15,540 nt of DNA from an uncultured Lachnospiraceae bacterium (GTDB taxonomy: Bacteria > Bacillota_A > Clostridia > Lachnospirales > Lachnospiraceae). The position numbers and the translations under genes were made by a program. Location: positions 1-15,540 of the forward strand of contig CAJLNC010000061.1 in the NCBI GenBank assembly GCA_905207905.1, written 5' to 3'. Positions 1 to 6,822 of the stretch are shown here, in pieces; position 1 is the first letter of the stretch; the number at the start of each line of letters is the position of its first letter. The notes beneath the pieces are model-generated. The model ran no database searches. It was not told the DNA's origin and was given only the letters and a program-made list of their open reading frames with translations.

Positions 1-383
1 CTTCAGGTCGGCGCCCACGGCGATTTTCTCCCCATATTGGGCCACTGCCTGGGCGGTGAACGCCGGGTCGGTGACCGCGGCGGTGCCCAAAATCACCCGG
101 CTGGCCCCGGCCTCCAGGTAGCGCCGGACGGTGTCCATGGTGCGAATGCCGCCCCCCACCTCAATCAACAAATTGGTTTGGGCGGCGATGCGCTGGATGA
201 CAGGCAGGTTGGTGGTCCGGCCGGTTTTGGCCCCCTCCAGGTCCACCGGGTGGCCCCCGCCCGCTCAAACTGGCGGACGGTGTGCAGGGGGTCCGGGTCG
301 TATACCGTCATCTGGTTGTAATCCCCCTGGTACAGGCGGACCGCCTGGCCGCCGAAAAGGTCAATGGCAGGCAAGAGTATCAT
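1..383 (-). pseudogene. hisA: hisA, 5' part only, with internal frameshift (ProFAR isomerase)
   Basis: HisA (1-(5-phosphoribosyl)-5-[(5-phosphoribosylamino)methylideneamino]imidazole-4-carboxamide isomerase) catalyses the Amadori rearrangement of histidine synthesis in a TIM barrel. The start is the ATG at 383, one base after the hisH stop, with a GAGGGG site inside the hisH end. Residues 1-45 read MILLPAIDLFGG...FERAGAT, with catalytic Asp8 in AIDL. The frame then breaks: after the Thr codon at 249-251 only two bases (247-248) remain before the GTG that resumes VDLEGAKTGRTTNLP in another frame. That frame stays open to base 1 for 82 codons and includes EVGGGIRT and LGTAAV. HisA normally has four residues between GAT and VDLEGA, so the net loss is 10 bases. 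The gene runs off the left edge. It may be a real pseudogene or an assembly error at a GC-rich palindrome. The identity is secure; the broken state needs reads. Confidence 0.8.
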
Positions 384-384
384 A

Positions 385-993
385 TCACCATTCCCCCTCA
401 CAGAAGGTTTTCAGGATCGTCAGCCCAACCGTGCCACTCTTCTCCGGGTGAAACTGACAGCCCATGACATTGCCCCGGGCCACCGCGGCGGTGAGCTGGG
501 CTCCGTATTCCGCCGTGGCGATGACCACGTCGTCACATTCAGCCGCATAAAAGGAGTGGACAAAATACACACAGTCCCCCTCCTCCACCCCGGCCAGCAG
601 GGGATGCCGCCGGCCGGCGGGAAAATGAAGGCCGTTCCAGCCGATGTGGGGAATTTTATACGCCTGGGGAACAACCCCCTCCTTGCCGGGGAGCAGGCCA
701 AGCCCCTGCCAAGTGACAAACTCCCGGCTCTCCTCAAACAAAAGCTGCATGCCCAGGCAGATGCCCAGAATGGGCTTGCCCTGGGCCGCTTCCTCCCGGA
801 TCACCCGGTCCAGCCCGGTCCGGCGGAGCTTCTCCGCCGCGTCGGCAAAGGCCCCCACCCCGGGGAGAAAGAGTTTATCGGCCCGGCGGAGCACCGCCGG
901 GTCCCCGGTGACCACCGGCGTCTGCCCGACGGCCTCCAGGGAACGGCAGAGGGAGAAGAGGTTCCCCACGCCATAATCAATGACTGCAATCAT
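385..993 (-). CDS. hisH: Imidazole glycerol phosphate synthase, glutaminase subunit HisH
   Basis: HisH is a class I glutamine amidotransferase that hydrolyses glutamine and channels ammonia to HisF, forming imidazole glycerol phosphate and AICAR. The 202-residue protein has the usual length. It starts IDYGVGN, has the oxyanion-strand motif PGVGAF (44-49), the nucleophile Cys79 in GICLGMQLLFE, and the His182/Glu184 pair in FHPEKSG, so the catalytic triad is complete. Its ATG overlaps the hisB stop by four bases (ATGA), and AAGGA lies about eight bases upstream. hisA follows one base after its stop. HisF, its obligate partner, is not in the window and would be expected beyond the left edge after hisA. 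The gene is very GC-rich compared with genes to the right of about 2040. Confidence 0.97.
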   Translation of the reverse strand: MIAVIDYGVGNLFSLCRSLEAVGQTPVVTGDPAVLRRADKLFLPGVGAFADAAEKLRRTGLDRVIREEAAQGKPILGICLGMQLLFEESREFVTWQGLGLLPGKEGVVPQAYKIPHIGWNGLHFPAGRRHPLLAGVEEGDCVYFVHSFYAAECDDVVIATAEYGAQLTAAVARGNVMGCQFHPEKSGTVGLTILKTFCEGEW

Positions 994-1574
994 ACAAGAC
1001 TTCCTTTCGTGGACGGGATTTCATCCCGTCCGGTCCGGGCCACCGCCTGCTTCAGGCTCCGTCCGGCGGCTTTGAACACCCCTTCAATGAGGTGGTGGCT
1101 GTTCTCCCCCGCCAGCTTGCGCAGGTGGAGGGTGCAGCCGGCCTTGCGGGTAAAGGCCAGCCAGAACTCCTTGACCAGTTCCGTGTCAAAGGTCCCCACC
1201 TTTTCCGTGGGCATGGGCACATCCCAGCAGAGCATCCCCCGGCCGGACAGGTCCACTGCCGCCAGGATCAGTGCCTCGTCCATGGGCAGAACACTGTGTC
1301 CAAACCGCTCCACCCCCCGCAGGTCCCCCAGGGCCTGGGCAAAGGCCTGTCCCAGGCAGATCCCCACGTCCTCCACGGTGTGGTGGTCGTCCACCCAGGT
1401 ATCCCCCTGGCACTGCACGGCGAGGTCAAAGGAACCATGGCGGGCAAACCCGGTCAGCATGTGGTCCAAAAAGCCCACGCCGGTTTGAATCTGATACTGC
1501 CCCGTGCCGTCCAGGTTCAGCTGAAGGGTAATCTCTGTCTCCCCGGTCTTCCGGGCAATCTCGCTCTTCCGCAT
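990..1574 (-). CDS. hisB: Imidazoleglycerol-phosphate dehydratase HisB
   Basis: HisB removes water from imidazole glycerol phosphate to give imidazole acetol phosphate, using manganese. This is the monofunctional form, 194 residues, without the histidinol phosphatase domain of enteric HisB. Visible motifs are GVGFLDHM (32-39), the metal-binding DHHTVED (63-69), DEALILAAVDLSGRG (99-113) and the second metal site ENSHH (157-161). A TTG one codon upstream opens the frame slightly further, but the ATG at 1574 is preferred because AGGAGG stands seven bases upstream. That ATG shares one base with the hisC stop (TGATG), and the HisB stop overlaps the hisH ATG, so the three genes are translationally coupled. 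The sequence is GC-rich throughout, with GCC, CTG and CGG codons dominating. Confidence 0.97.
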   Translation of the reverse strand: MRKSEIARKTGETEITLQLNLDGTGQYQIQTGVGFLDHMLTGFARHGSFDLAVQCQGDTWVDDHHTVEDVGICLGQAFAQALGDLRGVERFGHSVLPMDEALILAAVDLSGRGMLCWDVPMPTEKVGTFDTELVKEFWLAFTRKAGCTLHLRKLAGENSHHLIEGVFKAAGRSLKQAVARTGRDEIPSTKGSLV

Positions 1575-2641
1575 CAAAGGCCCTCCTCTCGCAGAATGTC
1601 TCTCACCACCGTCAGGAAGGTCTCCATTTCCTCCTCCGCGCCGATGGTCACCCGGTTATACTGTGCAATGGCCGGGTCGGAAAAATGCCGGATCAGAATG
1701 CCCCGCTCCCTGCACTTCTGATACAGCCGGGCCCCGTCTATCCGGGGGTGGGTTACAAACAGAAAATTGGCCTGGGAATCCGGGAGGCGAAAGCCCATCT
1801 CCCGCAGGGCCCGGGCGGTCTTGTCCCGGGTGGCCATGATCCGCCGGGCGTTGGCCCGGAAGTAAGGATCGGAATCCACCGCAGCCTCTCCCAGCCGCAA
1901 GGTCAGCCGGTTCACATTATAGGGATTGGTGGCATACTTCAGCCGCTCCAAATCCGCAATCAGTTCCCGGCTGCCCAGGGCAAAGCCCAAGCGGGCCCCT
2001 GCCATGGAGCGGGATTTGGAAAAGGTCTGAACCACCAGCAGATTATCATATTTTTCGATGAAAGGCAAGGCAGATTTTCCGCCAAAATCAATGTACGCCT
2101 CATCTACGATCACCACCGAATCCTGATTGGCTGCAATCATCTCCTCCACCGTCTCCAGGGCAAGCAGCTCCCCTGTGGGTGCATTGGGATTTGGAAAAAT
2201 CACTCCCCCGTTCTCCTTTCGGTAATCTTCCGGATCGATCCGAAAATTCTCATCCAAAGGCTGGCGCTCAAAAGGAATCCGAAATACCTGCGCCCACACC
2301 TCATAAAAGGAATAGGTAATATCAGGAAACAAAATCGGCTTCTCCCCATTAAAAAAGGTGAGAAAGCACATGGCCAGCACATCGTCAGAGCCAACTCCCA
2401 CAAACACCTGGCTCTCCTTTACCTGATACCGCCTGGCAATGGCAGATACCAGATCCCCGGCTGCAGGATCCGGATATTTCCGCAGAGTTCTCATCTCCAT
2501 CTTCTCCAGTGTCTTCTGGACTTTTGGAGAAGGCGGATAGGGATTCTCATTGGTGTTCAGCTTAATGATGTCCAGATCCCTGGGCTGCTCTCCCGGCACA
2601 TAGGGAAGGGTTTTCCGGACATTTTTCTCCCAGGCTCTCAT
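1574..2641 (-). CDS. hisC: Histidinol-phosphate aminotransferase HisC
   Basis: HisC moves an amino group from glutamate to imidazole acetol phosphate, giving L-histidinol phosphate. The 355-residue fold type I PLP enzyme shows KLNTNENPYPPSP near the N terminus, GVGSDDVL (82-89), the PLP-contact NPNAPTG (151-157), Asp180 in VDEAY, and the Schiff-base Lys209 in TFSKSRSMAGARLGFALG. CAGGAG lies eight bases before the ATG, which overlaps the stop of the upstream aminotransferase by the TGA/ATG arrangement. Composition is odd. Codons 1 to about 200 are under 50% GC, like genes to the right. By hand count 1921-2040 is about 60% and 1801-1920 about 67%, like hisB and hisH. The switch falls at the conserved lysine motif. 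The frame is intact across it, so the protein is probably functional, but the gene may be a recombinant or lie across a chimeric assembly join. Confidence 0.96.
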   Translation of the reverse strand: MRAWEKNVRKTLPYVPGEQPRDLDIIKLNTNENPYPPSPKVQKTLEKMEMRTLRKYPDPAAGDLVSAIARRYQVKESQVFVGVGSDDVLAMCFLTFFNGEKPILFPDITYSFYEVWAQVFRIPFERQPLDENFRIDPEDYRKENGGVIFPNPNAPTGELLALETVEEMIAANQDSVVIVDEAYIDFGGKSALPFIEKYDNLLVVQTFSKSRSMAGARLGFALGSRELIADLERLKYATNPYNVNRLTLRLGEAAVDSDPYFRANARRIMATRDKTARALREMGFRLPDSQANFLFVTHPRIDGARLYQKCRERGILIRHFSDPAIAQYNRVTIGAEEEMETFLTVVRDILREEGL

Positions 2642-3825
2642 AAACCGTACTCCTGCGCCAGAGCCTCAAAGCCCGGCATAGCCTTTTGAATCGTCTCATA
2701 GGCTACGCAGTAAGCCACCCTGACATATCCAGGGCAGGCAAAGGAACTTCCCGGCACCATCAAGATGCGGTGCTTCTTGGCTTTATCGCAAAAGCTCACC
2801 TCGTCCTCCTCCGGGGATTTCATAAACAGATAAAACGCCCCCTCTGGCTGCACAAAAGAAAAACCGCACTTTCTCAGGCCCTCACACAGGAACTTCCGGT
2901 TCCGGTCATAATAGGCCACATCTGTTTTTTCATCCAGACAGCGGGACACCGCCAGCTGCATCAAAGACGGAGCATTCACAAATCCCAGAATCCGGTTTGC
3001 CGCATTGGCGGCGGACTGGATATCCTCCGCATCATCCAGCTCCTGAGGGAGAACCAGATAGCCAATCCGCTCTCCCGGGAGAGAAAGGGACTTGCTGTAG
3101 GAATACCCCACAACAGTATTGTGATAATATTTGGTCAGGTAGGGCACAAAAGCGCCGTCATAAGCCAACTCCCGGTATGGTTCATCGGAAATGAGATAAA
3201 TGCTGATCCCCAGTTCCTGCTCCTTTTGGCAGAGAATCTTTGTCAGCGCCCTGATCGTCTCCTCCGAATAGATCACACCGGTGGGATTGTTGGGAGAGTT
3301 GATGATCACTGCCTTTGTCTTTTCCGTAATCATGGCCTCAAAGGTGGCAAGATCCGGCTGAAAAGTCTCTGTGTTGGCAGGAACCACCTTTAAAACGCCG
3401 TCATAATTTCCCACATAGGAGCGATACTCTCCAAAAAATGGGGCAAAGGTGATCACCTCATCTCCCGGATTTAGCAAAGTTTTTAAGATCACATTCAGAC
3501 CTCCCGCAGCTCCCACGGTCATCACAATATTTTTCTCGCTGAAGTTGACTCCAAACCGCCGATTTAAAGAGTCTGCAATGGCGCTGCGCACACTCTCATA
3601 GCCGGAATTGTTCATATACCCGTGGATCTCCACCGAATTTTTTTCTCTCAGGATCTCACAGATGGCCTGCTCTACCGCCTCCGGCGCCGGTACATTGGGA
3701 TTCCCCAGGCTAAAATCATAGACGTTCTCAGCGCCATACTGATCCGCCAGCTTCTTGCCCTCCTCAAACATAGCCCGGATAGCGGAACTGTTTTTCACAA
3801 ATCCTTTCATCTTCTCTGCAATCAT
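2638..3825 (-). CDS. PLP-dependent class I aminotransferase (AspC-like), substrate unknown
   Basis: This is a 395-residue fold type I aminotransferase of the aspartate/aromatic aminotransferase superfamily. Visible features are YDFSLGNPNVPAP (36-48), INSPNNPTGVIYS with Asn180 as the PLP-ring contact, Asp214 in SDEPYREL, Schiff-base Lys245 in YSYSKSLSLPGERIGY, and the carboxylate-binding Arg369 in YVRVAY. The ATG at 3825 is chosen over one 27 bases upstream because AAGGAGG lies eight bases before it, while the upstream ATG has no clear site. It is the first gene of the his cluster, and its stop overlaps the hisC ATG. The substrate cannot be read from sequence: aspartate, aromatic amino acids or another 2-oxo acid are all possible. 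It may supply a general transaminase in an amino-acid operon. Family is sure; specificity is not. Confidence 0.9.
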   Translation of the reverse strand: MIAEKMKGFVKNSSAIRAMFEEGKKLADQYGAENVYDFSLGNPNVPAPEAVEQAICEILREKNSVEIHGYMNNSGYESVRSAIADSLNRRFGVNFSEKNIVMTVGAAGGLNVILKTLLNPGDEVITFAPFFGEYRSYVGNYDGVLKVVPANTETFQPDLATFEAMITEKTKAVIINSPNNPTGVIYSEETIRALTKILCQKEQELGISIYLISDEPYRELAYDGAFVPYLTKYYHNTVVGYSYSKSLSLPGERIGYLVLPQELDDAEDIQSAANAANRILGFVNAPSLMQLAVSRCLDEKTDVAYYDRNRKFLCEGLRKCGFSFVQPEGAFYLFMKSPEEDEVSFCDKAKKHRILMVPGSSFACPGYVRVAYCVAYETIQKAMPGFEALAQEYGL

Positions 3826-3944
3826 TGCCGTATCCTCCTTCTTCTGGATCATGACTTCTCTTATACCTGATTTCTTGAAGCTTTTCTCCCAATCTTTTTC
3901 TCAAGCGGATGGTCTCCGCTTTCTCTATCTAAAGTCTTAAGACA

Positions 3945-3986
3945 AACGATTCCGTTCTTCTCTCACAGAACATGAATCCGATCGTT
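3945..3986. repeat. Imperfect inverted repeat in the 172-base gap before the aminotransferase
   Basis: Arms AACG, ATTC and GTTCT on the minus strand face AGAAC, GAAT and CGTT across an eight-base loop, with small internal asymmetries. A perfect 10-base palindrome (GTCTTAAGAC, 3934-3943) sits next to it. The repeat lies just downstream of the DUF2156 gene. It could be a weak transcript end for that gene, but there is no T run of the expected length, or it could be part of a regulatory leader for the aminotransferase-his unit. No T-box hallmark and no clear -35/-10 pair was found in this gap. Confidence 0.35.
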
Positions 3987-3997
3987 CTGGCCTCTCT

Positions 3998-4909
3998 TTA
4001 GAAACCGCAGAGTTCCGCCCTCTCCCTGACTACGCCTTTCTCTACCAGAAAAGCCGGACGGTAAGACAGCTTCGCCTGACGAAGCCCTTCGTCTCCTGTA
4101 TCCTCCTCCCGGTTGACGTAGAGAAAATCCTCCATAGCCATCTTTACAAACTGCTGATTAATCATAGGATAGGCCCCTTCTATCTGAGTGAGTGCTTTCT
4201 CAATATGCACCACAAAGGTATCATCGCACAGCGGTTCTCCCACCGTAAAGGCCACCACTTTACCGTTCACCCGCAGGCAGGCACCCGTCAGTTTCAGCTC
4301 CTTCATCAGCCGCAGAGAATTGAGGGTCACGCACATTTCTGCCAGTTTCCCCCCTTCCTCGTCACAGCCGTTCTCATTTCGCCAGATCAGAGCCATTTGG
4401 AAGCATTCTTCCACATTCTCATCCGTAATGGGTTCAAATTTCCAGTCCGGATAGGTTCTGAGAAATTTATTTACATGATTTTTCTTTCCATGATACTTTT
4501 TTCCGGACAAATTTGCAAGCTTTTCTCTCTCATAGACGTAATCTGCATCATCCCGGTTATACTCCACTTGAAATCTTCCCGGAAACAGCTCCTCCAGCAG
4601 TTCAAACTGCTTGGGCGTCACCACTCCCATCTTGAACGGGCAGTTCTGTTCTCTGGCATAATCCGCCATGATCTCTACCACTTCCTTCACATGTTCCGGA
4701 GAGCCTTTGGGAAAGCGGAAAAAGAAATCCTTTCCCGCAGATTTTAACACCAGCATATCTTTTACAATAGCAAATTCTGTTGGATACATCCGATTCCACA
4801 GATACAAATTTGCAAAGGTATCTTCACAGCTTCTGGAGTTTGCCTGACGATAATAATGATCGATCTGTTCTTGATCCTCCAGAGTTGGTTTTCTAAACAC
4901 CAGTTCCAT
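3998..4909 (-). CDS. DUF2156 protein (lysyl-phosphatidylglycerol synthase C-terminal-like)
   Basis: I recognise this 303-residue protein as a stand-alone DUF2156/LPG_synthase_C protein, two GNAT-like lobes related to the cytosolic catalytic domain of MprF, which transfers aminoacyl groups from tRNA to phosphatidylglycerol. Visible features include the N-terminal stretch FRKPTLEDQEQIDHYY, KKYHGKKNHVNKFLR (about 137-151), the core strand GACLRVNGKVVAFTVGEPL, and the late segments FVVHIEKALTQIEGAYPMINQ and LRQAKLSYRPAFLVEK typical of the family. There is no membrane flippase domain and no hydrophobic segment, so it should be cytoplasmic. AGGAGG stands four bases before the ATG, which is close but usable. 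It follows the ABC exporter gene after 179 bases. The acceptor and aminoacyl donor are unknown; soluble members may not act on lipids at all. Confidence 0.82.
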   Translation of the reverse strand: MELVFRKPTLEDQEQIDHYYRQANSRSCEDTFANLYLWNRMYPTEFAIVKDMLVLKSAGKDFFFRFPKGSPEHVKEVVEIMADYAREQNCPFKMGVVTPKQFELLEELFPGRFQVEYNRDDADYVYEREKLANLSGKKYHGKKNHVNKFLRTYPDWKFEPITDENVEECFQMALIWRNENGCDEEGGKLAEMCVTLNSLRLMKELKLTGACLRVNGKVVAFTVGEPLCDDTFVVHIEKALTQIEGAYPMINQQFVKMAMEDFLYVNREEDTGDEGLRQAKLSYRPAFLVEKGVVRERAELCGF

Positions 4910-5088
4910 AGTTCCTCCTAATTTCTAAAATATGAGACAGCTGCAAGCTGCTGCTCCCGGCAGATTTTCGGTGTGTTTTTCGCAAAAAACAAATTCGTTT
5001 TCGGTGAAAAGCCCCCGAAAGGGTATTACCGCAGAGATTTTGCAGCGCCTCCTTTGCCATTTTCAGGATTTTCTCGGAAAGTGTCCGG
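4910..5088. other. 179-base gap between the ABC exporter and DUF2156 genes
   Basis: No convincing gene is visible. On the minus strand there is a small CCC-TTTC-GGG hairpin (about 5013-5022), an AAAAC/GTTTT inverted repeat followed by extra Ts (about 4988-5003), and a CAGCT/AGCTG hairpin (4936-4948). The AAAAC/GTTTT element could be a weak terminator for the exporter. No clear -35/-10 pair was seen before the DUF2156 gene. A short frame of about 46 codons crosses the gap into DUF2156 but lacks a ribosome site. Confidence 0.3.
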
Positions 5089-6813
5089 CTAAGAATGGTA
5101 CAGATGAGCATACGCTCCATTCTTTGCCAGAAGTTCCTCATGAGTCCCTTCCTCCTCAATCCCATGTTCCGTGAGCACCAGAATCCGCTGGGCATTCTGG
5201 ATGGTCGTCAGACGGTGGGCAATCACGAAAGTGGTACGGCCCTTTGCCAGGGTTTCCATAGACTGCTGCACAATCTTCTCACTCTCATTGTCCAGTGCGG
5301 AAGTGGCCTCGTCGAAAATCAGGATCGCCGGATTCTTCAGAAATACTCTGGCAATGGAAATTCTTTGCTTCTGACCTCCCGACAGCTTCACGCCCCTCTG
5401 CCCGATATCGGTCTGATAGCCATGGGGAAGCTGCATGATAAATTCATGGGCATTGGCCATTTTTGCCGCAGCGATCACTTCCTCATCCGTGGCTTCCGGC
5501 CTTCCGTACCGGATATTTTCCATCACATTTTCCATAAACAGGTATACATCCTGCTGCACGATCCCGATCTGACTTCTCAGGCTCGCCTGGCGCACCTGGC
5601 GGATATCGGTTCCATCAATGAGGATTCTTCCCTCCTCCACATCATAAAAACGGGGGATCAGGCTGCAAAGGGTGGTTTTTCCTCCTCCGGAATTTCCCAC
5701 AATGGCCAGGTATTCTCCGGCCTTCACTGTCAGGTTCACATGATTCAAAACCTTCTCAAGATTGTCCTCATACCGGAAAGACACATCCTCAAACTGAACT
5801 TCCCCCTTCACATCCTTTAAATCCACTGCATTGGGGGCATCTGCAATATCCGGTTCAATATCCAGAACTTCCAGGAAACGGACGTAGCCGCTCCAGCCGT
5901 TCTGGAACTGCTCCATAAAATTCATCAGCTTCTTTACCGGCTCTGTAAAATTGTTGATGTAAAGCAGGTAGGTCACAAGATCCGTAACTTCCACCCAGTC
6001 CGATACAATAAAGTAAGCGCCTGCCACCAGCACCACAATGGTTACCATAGTGGTCATGGCAGAGAGAATCGAATGAAACCAGGACATATACCAGTAGCTT
6101 TTTTTCTTGCTCTCCACAAAAAGCTGATTGCCCCTGCCAAACTTTTCCATCTCCTTTGCTTCATTTCCAAAGGACTTTACTGTGCGGATTCCGCTTAAGG
6201 TATCCTCAATCTGGGCATTCACATCTGCAATTCTGGCCTTGTTGGCCCGGTAGGCGCGGCGCAGCCTGGTATTAAAAAACAGGGCGTAGGCCAGCATAAT
6301 GGGCACAAAGGCAAACGTAATCAAAGTCAAAGGCCCATTGATTCTCACCAGAATCACGAAAGAGCCCACCAGCTTGATCACTGAGATCACCAGATCCTCC
6401 GGTCCGTGGTGAAGCAGCTCGCTGATATCAAACAAATCGGTAGTCACCCGGGAAAGAAGCTGTCCCACCTTCTGGTTATCATAAAAATGAAAGGAAAGCT
6501 TCTGATAATGGGAGAACACATCCCGGCGCATATCATGCTCCATCTTTGCTCCCATCATATGTCCATAATAGGTAATGAAAAAGTTACAGAAGCACTCTGT
6601 CAGCGCCAGTACGATCATCAAAAGCCCCAGCCTTACAATCATACGGAAAGGTTCGTTCCCGGGAAGATACACTACCTTATTGGTAATATAGCGCACAATC
6701 AACGGGATCACCAGCGTAATGCCGGCTCCCGTTATTGCAAACAGCAGATCCGCAAAGAACAAACCTTTGTATGGTTTATAATATGAAATTAATTTTTTCC
6801 ACTTATGGTTCAT
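5089..6813 (-). CDS. ABC exporter, fused membrane and ATPase domains
   Basis: This 574-residue half-transporter has a type IV exporter membrane domain (about 15-300, six predicted spans, including GLFFADLLFAITGAGITLVIPLIV and MVTIVVLVAGAYFIV) followed by a nucleotide-binding domain (about 338-574). The ATPase is complete: Walker A GNSGGGKTT (373-381), Q-loop around Gln420-421, signature LSGGQ (477-481), Walker B ILIFDE (497-502) with catalytic Glu502, and switch His533 in IAHRLTT. As a single half-transporter it should act as a homodimer in the cytoplasmic membrane, exporting a lipid, drug or peptide; the cargo cannot be told. It starts nine bases after the glmM stop with no good ribosome site, so translation is probably coupled to glmM. 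No partner half-transporter is adjacent. There is no C39 peptidase domain, which argues against a double-glycine peptide exporter. Confidence 0.93.
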   Translation of the reverse strand: MNHKWKKLISYYKPYKGLFFADLLFAITGAGITLVIPLIVRYITNKVVYLPGNEPFRMIVRLGLLMIVLALTECFCNFFITYYGHMMGAKMEHDMRRDVFSHYQKLSFHFYDNQKVGQLLSRVTTDLFDISELLHHGPEDLVISVIKLVGSFVILVRINGPLTLITFAFVPIMLAYALFFNTRLRRAYRANKARIADVNAQIEDTLSGIRTVKSFGNEAKEMEKFGRGNQLFVESKKKSYWYMSWFHSILSAMTTMVTIVVLVAGAYFIVSDWVEVTDLVTYLLYINNFTEPVKKLMNFMEQFQNGWSGYVRFLEVLDIEPDIADAPNAVDLKDVKGEVQFEDVSFRYEDNLEKVLNHVNLTVKAGEYLAIVGNSGGGKTTLCSLIPRFYDVEEGRILIDGTDIRQVRQASLRSQIGIVQQDVYLFMENVMENIRYGRPEATDEEVIAAAKMANAHEFIMQLPHGYQTDIGQRGVKLSGGQKQRISIARVFLKNPAILIFDEATSALDNESEKIVQQSMETLAKGRTTFVIAHRLTTIQNAQRILVLTEHGIEEEGTHEELLAKNGAYAHLYHS

Positions 6814-6822
6814 TTTATTTTA

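Noticed and set aside
364..1488. Long plus-strand frame across hisH and hisB
   Set aside because: It is antisense to two clear his genes; long shadow frames are expected in GC-rich coding sequence.
3826..3852. Alternative upstream ATG of the aminotransferase (MIQKKEDTA extension)
   Set aside because: The ATG at 3825 has a near-perfect AAGGAGG at good spacing, which itself lies inside the supposed extension.
3826..3997. Possible T-box or histidine leader before the aminotransferase-his unit
   Set aside because: No T-box core (AGGGTGGNACCGCG) and no run of histidine codons in a short leader peptide is present.
4893..5195. 100-codon frame between the ABC exporter and DUF2156 genes
   Set aside because: It overlaps both neighbours in another frame, has no ribosome site and no recognisable protein features.
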